Shown piece by piece: positions 16,780 to 24,269 of a stretch of 27,436 nucleotides of DNA (within the stretch, counting starts at the first letter, position 1; each line of letters begins with the position of its first letter). Origin of the DNA: Bacteroidota bacterium (GTDB lineage Bacteria; Bacteroidota; Bacteroidia; Cytophagales; Cyclobacteriaceae); assembly GCA_023417785.1 (NCBI GenBank), contig JAEZEH010000092.1:1-27436 (forward strand). The letters are read 5' to 3'. Made by a program: the position numbers and the translations under genes. The notes under the pieces are model-generated. The model was not told the origin of the DNA. It saw nothing but the letters and a program-made list of their open reading frames with translations, and did not search any database.

Positions 16780-16845
16780 CCGAGGCAAGAAAACAAGGGA
16801 ATTACCAATCAGTGTAATTCCTTTATCGCTGACGAAAGACCTCGG
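16780..16845. promoter_or_regulatory. Nested inverted repeats in the YjbQ / AraC-regulator divergent gap
   Basis: An inner stem of 11 pairs (AAGGGAATTAC at 16795-16805 with GTAATTCCTTT at 16814-16824, one G-T wobble, 8-base loop) is enclosed by a 6-bp outer stem, CCGAGG at 16780-16785 with CCTCGG at 16840-16845. The position between divergent genes suggests an operator or a transcript structure rather than a terminator. Confidence 0.35.
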
Positions 16846-16950
16846 CCCGGCAGAACGGCGAAATAGTTAACCGCTTCAAATTCAATAAGTAACATTAGTG
16901 TTTCTGGTTTATTTTAGTATCTTTCAGGACACGTTATTAAGTATAGGATT

Positions 16951-18081
16951 ATGCGGCTGGTCTATATCCTTATTGCGATGCTACCTGGTGTATCCCCGGA
17001 GACACGTGTGGCAAAATCTATATTAACAACCACCGAGGCGAAACAACCCACAGCCTCAGCTAATTTTTCTGATCTGATTACGTCCATTGCTACTAACGAG
17101 GGATTGTCTTCGTTGATTTTGTATGGTGGTTTGCTGATGCTACTTTTGCTAGTACTTTATTTTACGGCCCGTTATAACGCCCGGCGCCGATCAGTTAAAG
17201 CGTACCTTGCGGAGTCGGAGGGATTTGTTTTCCCAATGGGAACTGAGGAAGAGCATGAGAACCCCGATTTGTCAGGTTTTAGTCCCAACTACATTTCCAC
17301 CGAATCCGCTCCCCGAATTCTGATTGCCGAGGAAGACGATGAAGTCAGGCTGTCTCTCACCAATACGTTGCGCCTCAACTATCGCGTAATAGCCGTTAAG
17401 GATGGTCTCAAGGCATTCCGGAAAACTTTCGAAATAATTCCCGACCTGATCATCACGAATTCGCAAATGCCTGGAATGGATGGTGTTTCCCTTTGTAATT
17501 TGCTCAAAGTTACCATGGCTACCAGTCATATTCCGGTGATCCTTCTTAACACTGATATTACGTTAAAGGTGGACGAGCCCGTTCCCGCCGACGGATGCAT
17601 CCGTTCAGATTTTGACGCCAGATCCCTGCTTATTGAGATTCGGAATTTCATGCAACAGCGCAAGCATCTATATACAGGCTTCCGGAAACAACTGCTTAGT
17701 GGCGAAACAGTAGATGATTTTTTCTCCACCGAACTGGAGTTTGTCAATCGCGTTAACGCGATTCTAAAAACAGGCTATCACCGAACCGGGTTTGGAGTCG
17801 ACGAACTGGGCGACGGACTTTCCCTTACCAAGCTTCAGCTTTACCGCAAGATGAAAGCCCTTACGAATATGTCGCCGAACGATTACATCCGGTATTTCCG
17901 GGTTGAGGAGGCGAAGCGCCTTCTTGCGATGGAGAACACGCAGGTTAGTGAGGTGGCCGCACAAACCGGGTTCAACAACCTGTCAGGTTTCACGAAGACA
18001 TTCAAGGAAGTTACCGGTTTGACGCCCGTTGAATTTTCCGTTCAATCGCGTGGAATCACCAATCCCGTAAGTGATCAATAA
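16951..18081 (+). CDS. Membrane-anchored AraC-family regulator with a degenerate receiver domain
   Basis: The 376-residue protein has a hydrophobic N-terminus, a short extracytoplasmic stretch and a membrane helix at about 53-72. A basic stop-transfer (ARYNARRR) follows. Residues about 121-235 form a receiver-like domain (RILIAEEDDEVR). In it the phosphoacceptor position reads DLIITNSQMPGMDG, with Asn170 where Asp is expected. The usual Thr/Ser is Asn200, and the conserved Lys-Pro is Arg218-Ser219. Residues about 262-365 are an AraC DNA-binding domain with two helix-turn-helices (LTKLQLYRKMKALTNMSP; VSEVAAQTGFNNLSGFTKTF). The layout resembles the C-terminal half of a hybrid two-component system, but with its own membrane anchor. 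It probably binds DNA from the membrane without phosphorylation; this is inferred. Confidence 0.85.
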   Translation: MRLVYILIAMLPGVSPETRVAKSILTTTEAKQPTASANFSDLITSIATNEGLSSLILYGGLLMLLLLVLYFTARYNARRRSVKAYLAESEGFVFPMGTEEEHENPDLSGFSPNYISTESAPRILIAEEDDEVRLSLTNTLRLNYRVIAVKDGLKAFRKTFEIIPDLIITNSQMPGMDGVSLCNLLKVTMATSHIPVILLNTDITLKVDEPVPADGCIRSDFDARSLLIEIRNFMQQRKHLYTGFRKQLLSGETVDDFFSTELEFVNRVNAILKTGYHRTGFGVDELGDGLSLTKLQLYRKMKALTNMSPNDYIRYFRVEEAKRLLAMENTQVSEVAAQTGFNNLSGFTKTFKEVTGLTPVEFSVQSRGITNPVSDQ

Positions 18082-18203
18082 TTTTCGCCGGTTCTCGTAA
18101 ACTTTCCGCGAATAGTTCACATCTTGTAGAGTATAATTCATTGACCGATGATGACTACCACCAAATGGGGTAACTCTTCCTAAGTCCCCGGAGTTCTATC
18201 TGT

Positions 18204-18217
18204 CCGGATCAATCCGG
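18204..18217. promoter_or_regulatory. Perfect inverted repeat upstream of the M16 protease gene
   Basis: CCGGAT at 18204-18209 and ATCCGG at 18212-18217 form a 14-bp palindrome with a 2-base centre, 50 bases before the ATG at 18268. It could be an operator or lie in the leader; nothing else supports a function. Confidence 0.3.
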
Positions 18218-18267
18218 TAAGCGTCCATATCAACCTTTCAACATTCACCAAAATCAAAACGTTATCT

Positions 18268-21200
18268 ATGTATTCTCTTCGTAAAGTTTTTGTATTTGCT
18301 CTTGCCCTGACCATTTTCGGATGTCAGCAGGAGGCACAGTACGCGTTGAAGAAGGCCGAATCCAACGGGTATGCATACGAATATGCGACAAGCGATCCGT
18401 TGAAAACCCGGATTTACACGCTGAAAAACGGACTGAAAGTTTACCTCAGTCAGTACAAGGACGAACCACGTCTGCAAACACAGATTGCTGTGAAGGCCGG
18501 CGGAAAAAATGACCCTGCCGACAACACCGGGCTGGCCCACTATCTTGAACACATAATGTTCAAAGGCACAGCCGACTTTGGTACGCTTGACTGGCAGAAG
18601 GAAAAGCCATTGTTAGATAGTATTGAGTATATGTTTTCGGCCTATGGCAAGCTTTCCGATCAGGAGCAACGAAACGAAATGTACAAACAGATTGACAAGG
18701 TTTCATTTGAAGCATCGAAGTATGCCATTCCCAATGAGTATGACAAGATGATCGCGTCGATAGGCGCGAAGGGGACAAACGCATACACCTCCGAAGACCG
18801 TACTGTTTACATCAACGACATCCCGGCCAACCAGGTTGAAAACTGGTTGCAGATCGAGGCCAATCGATTTAAACTTATTGTACCACGTCTTTTTCACACG
18901 GAACTGGAAGCGGTGTATGAGGAGAAAAACCGAAGCCTCGACAACGACTACTGGAAAACCTACGAGGCACTTTACGGTGCGATGTTTACCAAACATCCAT
19001 ACGGTACGCAAACCGTAATAGGAACCATCGACCACCTGAAGAATCCTTCAATCACCGCCATAAAGGATTACTTCGAAAAGTATTACCGTCCCAATAACGT
19101 AGCGATTTGCCTTAGTGGTGATCTCGACTATGATAAAACCATTGCGCTAATCGACAAGTACTTCGCCGACTGGCAGCCAAACGAAAATCTGCCGGTTTTC
19201 GAAAAGACTGTGGAAGATCCGATAGCGGCTCCCGTAGTAAAAGAAATTAAGGGACCCGATGCCGAATGGGTGAACATCGGTTTCCGGTTCGATGGTCGGA
19301 ATAACCTCCGTGAATTTGATCTGCTCACACTTTGTGATATGATTCTCGCAAACTCACAGGCGGGGTTGATCGACATTAATCTTAAGCAACAGCAGAAGGT
19401 ACTGAGCCCGGGTTCTTATGTAAATGAAATGAATGATTATTCCATTCATACGTTCACGGGACGCCCCCGCGAAGGACAAACACTGGATGAGGTGAAGGAC
19501 CTGCTTCTCGAACAGATTGAACTTCTCAAAAAAGGTGAGTTCGAGGACTGGCTTATCGGCGCGACCATAAATGATCTGAAGAAGGACCGTATCAGAAATT
19601 CGCAAGACAACTGGTCGCGTTCAAATGACATGGTTATGGCATTCACTAACAACATACCATGGAACGAGTATATCGCACAGGTTGACCGACTGCGAGCGTA
19701 CACCAAGGAAGATATTGTGAAGTTTGCGAATGAGCACTATGGAAACAACTACGCCATCGTGTATAAGCGGAGTGGCAAGGATGAGACCATCCAAAAGGTG
19801 ACCAAGCCTGCAATCACAAAAGTCAATCTTAACAAGGAAACGAAGTCACCCTTTCATGAAGCAATCGCGGGCAAGGAAGTTGAAAAACTGCAGCCTGTCT
19901 TTGTGGATTATGAGAAGGACATCCGTACCCTGAAGATGAATAAAGACGTCGAGGTGCTTTATACCCGCAACAACGAAAATGAGCTTTACACGCTGTTTTA
20001 TCTGGCTGATGTGGGGAGTAATAACGATCCGAAGATCAACGTGGCCATTGAATACCTGCAATACCTCGGCACAGATGAGATGACGGCCGAAGACGTCAAG
20101 AAAGAATTTTACAAGCTGGGCGCAAACATTGGTGTGAGCGCATCACAGGATCAGACGTACGTTTATCTGGAGGGCTTGTCGGAGACGATGGACGAATCGA
20201 TTGCCTTGTTTGAGAAGCTTCTCGCGAATCCGAAAGCCGATGAGGAAGCGCTGAAAAAAATGGTCGACGGGATATTCAAGAAACGTGAAGACGCCAAGAA
20301 GAACAAAGGTACTATTATGTTCGGGGGGCTGATGAACTACGGGTTGTACGGTGCCAACTCGCCATTCACCAATGTGTTGAGCAATAAGCAGCTTCGCGAA
20401 TTACGGCCGGAAGAGTTGATCGGCCTTATTCGTGACTTTACCAAGACAGAGCATCGCGTGCTTTACTTCGGGCCGAAGGCTGAGGATGAATTGCTGGCTT
20501 CGCTGAACAAAAATCACATTCTTCCGGAAACTCTGAAACCCACCCCGGCTCCGGTGAAGTTCACCATGCAGGATGCGACCACCCCGCAGGTGTATTGGGC
20601 CGATTATGATATGGTTCAGGCAGAGGTAATGTTTCTCAGCAAGGGCGAGGAATTTGACAAGTCACGCGTACCAATGAGTCGCCTGTTCAACGAATATTTC
20701 GGATCAAGTATGGGGTCGCCAATATTCCAGGAGTTGCGTGAAGCGCAGGGACTCGCGTATGCCGCTTTTGCGTATCATGGATCGGCTCCAAAACTTGGTG
20801 ATAACGACATGTTCTACGCATATATCGGAACTCAGGCGGACAAACAACCTGAGGCCATGACTGCCATGCTCGGGCTGTTGCAGAATTTCCCGCGGTCTGA
20901 CAACGGGTTTGAGATTGCTAAAAAATCACTGCTTAATCAGATTGAAAGTGAACGTATAACCAAAACGGCTATTCTTTTCAATTATGAATCGGCAAAAAAA
21001 CGTGGATTGAATTACGATATCCGTAAAGACATCTATGAACAGGCACAGAAATCCACACTCGACGATGTAGAGAAGTTTCAGTCAGAATACCTGAAGAATA
21101 CCAACTACAACGTTGTGCTGATTGGTAGCAAGGACAAGATCAATTTCAAAGAGCTTCAGAAATATGGTAAAGTCCAGCAGCTTACGCTGGACGAGATCTT

Positions 21201-21270
21201 CGGCTACGAAAAGGAGCAGCGCATAGATATGGAGGCTGAGCCGAAAGCGATGCCGGTACAGAACCAATAG
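18268..21270 (+). CDS. M16 family zinc metalloprotease lipoprotein (insulinase/pitrilysin type, two-repeat)
   Basis: The protein of 1000 residues starts with a lipoprotein signal (MYSLRKVFVFALALTIFGC, Cys19), so it should be anchored in the envelope. The inverted zinc motif HYLEH gives ligands His91 and His95 and catalytic Glu94. A third ligand Glu lies in EAVYEEK at about 214-220. The active N-terminal half is followed by an M16 C-domain (YYRPNNVAICLSGDL). The second, inactive half has its own M16 C-like region, where LREAQGLAYAAFAY carries a typical R-Y-type substrate-binding pattern. Such proteins degrade peptides in the periplasm. The length is that of single-chain, two-half enzymes. A strong terminator follows. 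Confidence 0.93.
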   Translation: MYSLRKVFVFALALTIFGCQQEAQYALKKAESNGYAYEYATSDPLKTRIYTLKNGLKVYLSQYKDEPRLQTQIAVKAGGKNDPADNTGLAHYLEHIMFKGTADFGTLDWQKEKPLLDSIEYMFSAYGKLSDQEQRNEMYKQIDKVSFEASKYAIPNEYDKMIASIGAKGTNAYTSEDRTVYINDIPANQVENWLQIEANRFKLIVPRLFHTELEAVYEEKNRSLDNDYWKTYEALYGAMFTKHPYGTQTVIGTIDHLKNPSITAIKDYFEKYYRPNNVAICLSGDLDYDKTIALIDKYFADWQPNENLPVFEKTVEDPIAAPVVKEIKGPDAEWVNIGFRFDGRNNLREFDLLTLCDMILANSQAGLIDINLKQQQKVLSPGSYVNEMNDYSIHTFTGRPREGQTLDEVKDLLLEQIELLKKGEFEDWLIGATINDLKKDRIRNSQDNWSRSNDMVMAFTNNIPWNEYIAQVDRLRAYTKEDIVKFANEHYGNNYAIVYKRSGKDETIQKVTKPAITKVNLNKETKSPFHEAIAGKEVEKLQPVFVDYEKDIRTLKMNKDVEVLYTRNNENELYTLFYLADVGSNNDPKINVAIEYLQYLGTDEMTAEDVKKEFYKLGANIGVSASQDQTYVYLEGLSETMDESIALFEKLLANPKADEEALKKMVDGIFKKREDAKKNKGTIMFGGLMNYGLYGANSPFTNVLSNKQLRELRPEELIGLIRDFTKTEHRVLYFGPKAEDELLASLNKNHILPETLKPTPAPVKFTMQDATTPQVYWADYDMVQAEVMFLSKGEEFDKSRVPMSRLFNEYFGSSMGSPIFQELREAQGLAYAAFAYHGSAPKLGDNDMFYAYIGTQADKQPEAMTAMLGLLQNFPRSDNGFEIAKKSLLNQIESERITKTAILFNYESAKKRGLNYDIRKDIYEQAQKSTLDDVEKFQSEYLKNTNYNVVLIGSKDKINFKELQKYGKVQQLTLDEIFGYEKEQRIDMEAEPKAMPVQNQ

Positions 21271-21286
21271 TTAGAACCATATTAGA

Positions 21287-21326
21287 ACAAAAGAACCTGG
21301 CACTTATGTCAGGTTCTTTTGTTTTT
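21287..21326 (+). terminator. Rho-independent terminator after the M16 protease gene
   Basis: A perfect 13-bp stem (ACAAAAGAACCTG at 21287-21299 with CAGGTTCTTTTGT at 21310-21322) has a 10-base loop and runs into a T tract at 21322-21326. It begins 16 bases after the stop codon. Confidence 0.85.
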
Positions 21327-21462
21327 CCGCGTATCCACACAGTTGCGCGAACGTTGTTTATTATACCTTACCCGTGGATCGGGAGCGTTGAGGTCAGCTT
21401 GCCACCGTGGTTGCAAATAATACCTACCTTCGGAATGGCCACTTAAACCTGACCCCGAGAAT

Positions 21463-23559
21463 ATGAATTCGCGTTTCAAACCCATTCTGGTTTGTTTTCT
21501 TTTGTTGCTGTGGTGGCTACCATCAATGGGTCAGGACGTCGGGTTGTTGCTGGGCACATTTGTGAGTGACCGCTGGTATCTTGACCAAAAACTCTTCTCG
21601 GATCGTGTAGAGCAACTTGGTGGTCAAACGTCAATTGAACTCTCTTACACACATGAGGATCAGTTTGCGCGGGCGCGAAAAATGATTGCCGATGGCGTTG
21701 ATGTCTTGGTACTCGTTCCTATCGACGGACAAAAGGCCTCAGAAATTGCGGCCATGTGCAAAAAGGCCGGAATTCCTCTGATTTCCTATGACCGGCTTAT
21801 TCTAAGCAATGACATCTCGGCCTATTTGTCGTACGACAGCGAAGAGGTCGGCAGACTTCAGGCAAGCTATACGACAAGTCGGGTACCGCGGGGAAAGTAT
21901 CTTTTGCTCAGCGGGCCAGCCACTGATTATAATTCAATGCTTTTGCGGAAAGGCCAGATGTCAGAACTCGGGCCGTTTATTGAACGAGGTGACATCGAGC
22001 TGATCGGGGACATCCAACTGGAGAACTGGAGCGAAATAAGTTCATACGAATTATCTGTTGAATATTTCAAATCAGGCAATCCGGTGCCTGACGTAGTCAT
22101 TGCCGGCAACGATGCGCTGGCCAACGGGTTTATTCAGGCGATCCCGAAAGAATACGCAGACAAGGTCATGATATGCGGGCAGGACGCCGACCTCCCTGCC
22201 ATTCGGAACATACTTGAAGGGCGTCAAACCATGACCGTTTATAAACCCATTGCACCCCTGGCGTATGCGGCTGCAGAGCTGGCCATCAAGTTTGCGCGGG
22301 GTGAACGGGTCGAAATGAAAGGCGTTTTTGTCAAGGACGACATACAGGCCCGCGCTGCGTTATTTGAGCCAAAGGTGGTCGACATCACGAACTACAAGGA
22401 GACTGTCGGGCGTGATGGCCACATGGCGATGGCCGAGGCCTTCCGGAATGTAGGACGTGTTTTCGAGGCGGAGCGAAATCAGATCCAGCTGGCCCTTTTG
22501 CAGAAAGAAAATGCCCTGGATCTGCAGAAACAACAAAGTCAGCGCAACACCCTGCTGGCGATTATTGCGTTCTTTTTTGTGTCAGTGGTAGGACTTGGGT
22601 ATGCAATCCATCAAAAGCAGAACGACAACAAACAACTGAACGAACAAAAGTCGGTCATTGAGAATAAGAACAAGGCCCTTACCAGCGTCAACGATCAATT
22701 ATATCAGCTGAACGAAAAGCTGGTGGTCCAGAAAGAGGAGATTGCCGCGCAGCGCGACGCGATAGCCGACCAGAAAAAGAAGCTGGAGGAAGTAAACGAA
22801 ATTATTGGCCGGCAACGCGATGAGATTCAGGGGCAGAACGAGAAACTTGAGGAGGAGGTTCGCAAACGCACTGCTGAACTGATCCAGTATATCCGTCAGC
22901 TCGAGCAGTATTCGTTCGTGACGGCACACAATCTTCGCGCGCCGGTAGCCCGGATTATCGGGTTGTGCCAGCTGGTGAAAATGGAGCAATCCAACGGAAC
23001 GGATACCGGCGGAATTATTGAAAAGCTCATTGTTGCGAGCCAGGAACTCGACCTCGTTTTTCGTGAACTAAATGCCATTCTGGACATCCGTACTTTTTCT
23101 ATGGAAATCTTCTCACCGGTGAACCTCCAGGAAGAAGTGAAGGGCATTTTGGGAAATCTCAAGTATGAGATCGAACAAGCCAATGCGGTTATCGAACCAG
23201 ACTTCAGCGAAGTCCCGGTAATTGTTTCAATCAAACCCTACGTAAACAGCATCCTTTTCAATCTAATCAGCAACGCCATTAAATACCGCCACCTGGAAAG
23301 GCAGCCGGTGATTCAAGTCACTTCCGCTAAATGTGAAGGCCGGATTCTGATAACGGTTGCAGACAACGGACTGGGTATCAACACCGATTATCTCGATAAG
23401 ATTTTTCAGCTTTACAAGCGATTCCACTTCCATGTGGAAGGACGCGGCATCGGCTTGTTTCTTGTAAAGACACAAGTAGATTCGCTGGGCGGAAATGTTG
23501 AAATCGAAAGTGAAGTTGGTCGCGGAACGGTGGTAAAAATCTGGCTGGACGCGTCTTAG
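21463..23559 (+). CDS. Histidine kinase with a XylF-like periplasmic sugar-binding sensor domain
   Basis: The 698-residue protein has a signal/anchor (residues 1-23). Residues about 25-310 form a complete type-I periplasmic binding domain very close in pattern to the D-xylose-binding protein XylF: GVDVLVLVPIDG, ISYDRLI (Asp110-Arg111), VGRLQA, GNDALANG, CGQDADLPAI and MTVYKPI (Lys261). A membrane helix lies at about 363-382 and a long coiled coil at about 385-478. The dimerisation motif is AHNLRAPV with His489. The ATPase domain has the N box around Asn604, G1 at 634-639 and G2 at 660-665. It thus senses a sugar directly in one chain. No response regulator is adjacent, and none is fused. Xylose or a related pentose is a guess from conserved binding residues. 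A weak -7 box (TACCTTCG, 21425-21432) lies upstream. Confidence 0.9.
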   Translation: MNSRFKPILVCFLLLLWWLPSMGQDVGLLLGTFVSDRWYLDQKLFSDRVEQLGGQTSIELSYTHEDQFARARKMIADGVDVLVLVPIDGQKASEIAAMCKKAGIPLISYDRLILSNDISAYLSYDSEEVGRLQASYTTSRVPRGKYLLLSGPATDYNSMLLRKGQMSELGPFIERGDIELIGDIQLENWSEISSYELSVEYFKSGNPVPDVVIAGNDALANGFIQAIPKEYADKVMICGQDADLPAIRNILEGRQTMTVYKPIAPLAYAAAELAIKFARGERVEMKGVFVKDDIQARAALFEPKVVDITNYKETVGRDGHMAMAEAFRNVGRVFEAERNQIQLALLQKENALDLQKQQSQRNTLLAIIAFFFVSVVGLGYAIHQKQNDNKQLNEQKSVIENKNKALTSVNDQLYQLNEKLVVQKEEIAAQRDAIADQKKKLEEVNEIIGRQRDEIQGQNEKLEEEVRKRTAELIQYIRQLEQYSFVTAHNLRAPVARIIGLCQLVKMEQSNGTDTGGIIEKLIVASQELDLVFRELNAILDIRTFSMEIFSPVNLQEEVKGILGNLKYEIEQANAVIEPDFSEVPVIVSIKPYVNSILFNLISNAIKYRHLERQPVIQVTSAKCEGRILITVADNGLGINTDYLDKIFQLYKRFHFHVEGRGIGLFLVKTQVDSLGGNVEIESEVGRGTVVKIWLDAS

Positions 23560-23654
23560 GCCAGTGCGGGCATGCAGCCCAAAACCAGGGGCGGGAACAT
23601 CCATTCTTCATCAATAGGCACATCACGCAATAAATGCGACCGGAATCGTCTTTC

Positions 23655-23700
23655 TGTTAACGATTTGTTAAAATCCGGGCGGCCTGTTAAGAGCTGTTCA
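23655..23700 (+). promoter_or_regulatory. Four phased TGTTNA half-sites upstream of the molybdenum hydroxylase genes
   Basis: TGTTAA at 23655, 23666 and 23685 and TGTTCA at 23695 are spaced 11, 19 and 10 bp, that is on about the same helix face. Three of the four are preceded by C. They resemble the TGTTACA repeats at 13824-13849. Confidence 0.4.
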
Positions 23701-23764
23701 AAAGATCAGCCTGGCATTTCAAATCTGTGTAATTCCCGTGTCGCAGCTGTGCAATTTTTTCTAA

Positions 23765-23788
23765 CTTGAGTTTTCAACACTTGAGTTT
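23765..23788 (+). promoter_or_regulatory. 9-bp direct repeat CTTGAGTTT just before the 2Fe-2S subunit gene
   Basis: Identical copies of CTTGAGTTT lie at 23765-23773 and 23780-23788, 15 bp apart, ending 16 bases before the ATG at 23805. The first copy overlaps a weak -7-like sequence (TAACTTGA). It may be an operator or a small duplication. Confidence 0.3.
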
Positions 23789-23804
23789 CATTAATTCCAA
23801 GCCT

Positions 23805-24266
23805 ATGCCTCAATATACATTACTGGTGAACGGTAAGAAACACACCGTCGACGTGGACGCGGATACACCGCTCTTGTGGGTTCTGAGGGATAACCTCAAC
23901 CTCGTCGGAACGAAGTACGGATGCGGCATTGCGCAATGCGGGGCCTGTACCGTCCATGTAAATGACAACGCGATCCGCTCGTGTACCTATCCGGTTTCCG
24001 CCGTGGGAACCAACAAGGTCACGACCATTGAAGGGTTGTCCGAAAACGGTGATCATCCCCTGCAGCTTGCCTGGGACGAAGTGGACGTACCGCAATGCGG
24101 ATATTGTCAGGCGGGCCAGATCATGACCGCCGCCGCGCTCCTGAAAAAGAATAACGCGCCGTCTACAGCCGAGATAGAGAACGCCATGAACGGTAACCTT
24201 TGTCGCTGCGGCACCTATCACCGGATTCGCGAAGCTATTGTTGTTGCATCCGCCAAAACGAAATAA
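23805..24266 (+). CDS. 2Fe-2S subunit of a molybdenum hydroxylase (isoquinoline 1-oxidoreductase alpha / CoxS type)
   Basis: The 153-residue protein starts at ATG 23805; the longer frame from 23766 uses a TTG inside the direct repeat. It carries the two cluster motifs of the xanthine-oxidase family small subunit. The plant-type ferredoxin motif has Cys40, Cys45, Cys48 and Cys60 (GCGIAQCGACTV). The C-terminal all-helical domain has Cys98, Cys101, Cys133 and Cys135 (QCGYCQAGQ and LCRCGTYHRI). It passes electrons from the molybdopterin subunit. There is no Tat signal, so export would have to be together with the large subunit. It is separated from the large-subunit gene by three bases. Confidence 0.94.
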   Translation: MPQYTLLVNGKKHTVDVDADTPLLWVLRDNLNLVGTKYGCGIAQCGACTVHVNDNAIRSCTYPVSAVGTNKVTTIEGLSENGDHPLQLAWDEVDVPQCGYCQAGQIMTAAALLKKNNAPSTAEIENAMNGNLCRCGTYHRIREAIVVASAKTK

Positions 24267-24269
24267 GCC

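Noticed and set aside
18132..18137. TATAAT sequence upstream of the M16 gene
   Set aside because: Bacteroidota primary sigma factors use TAnnTTTG-type -7 boxes, and no matching -35/-33 element is present.
23571..23584. GGGC-ATGCA-GCCC hairpin after the XylF-like kinase gene
   Set aside because: The stem is only 4 bp and is followed by A rather than T bases, so it is not a credible terminator.
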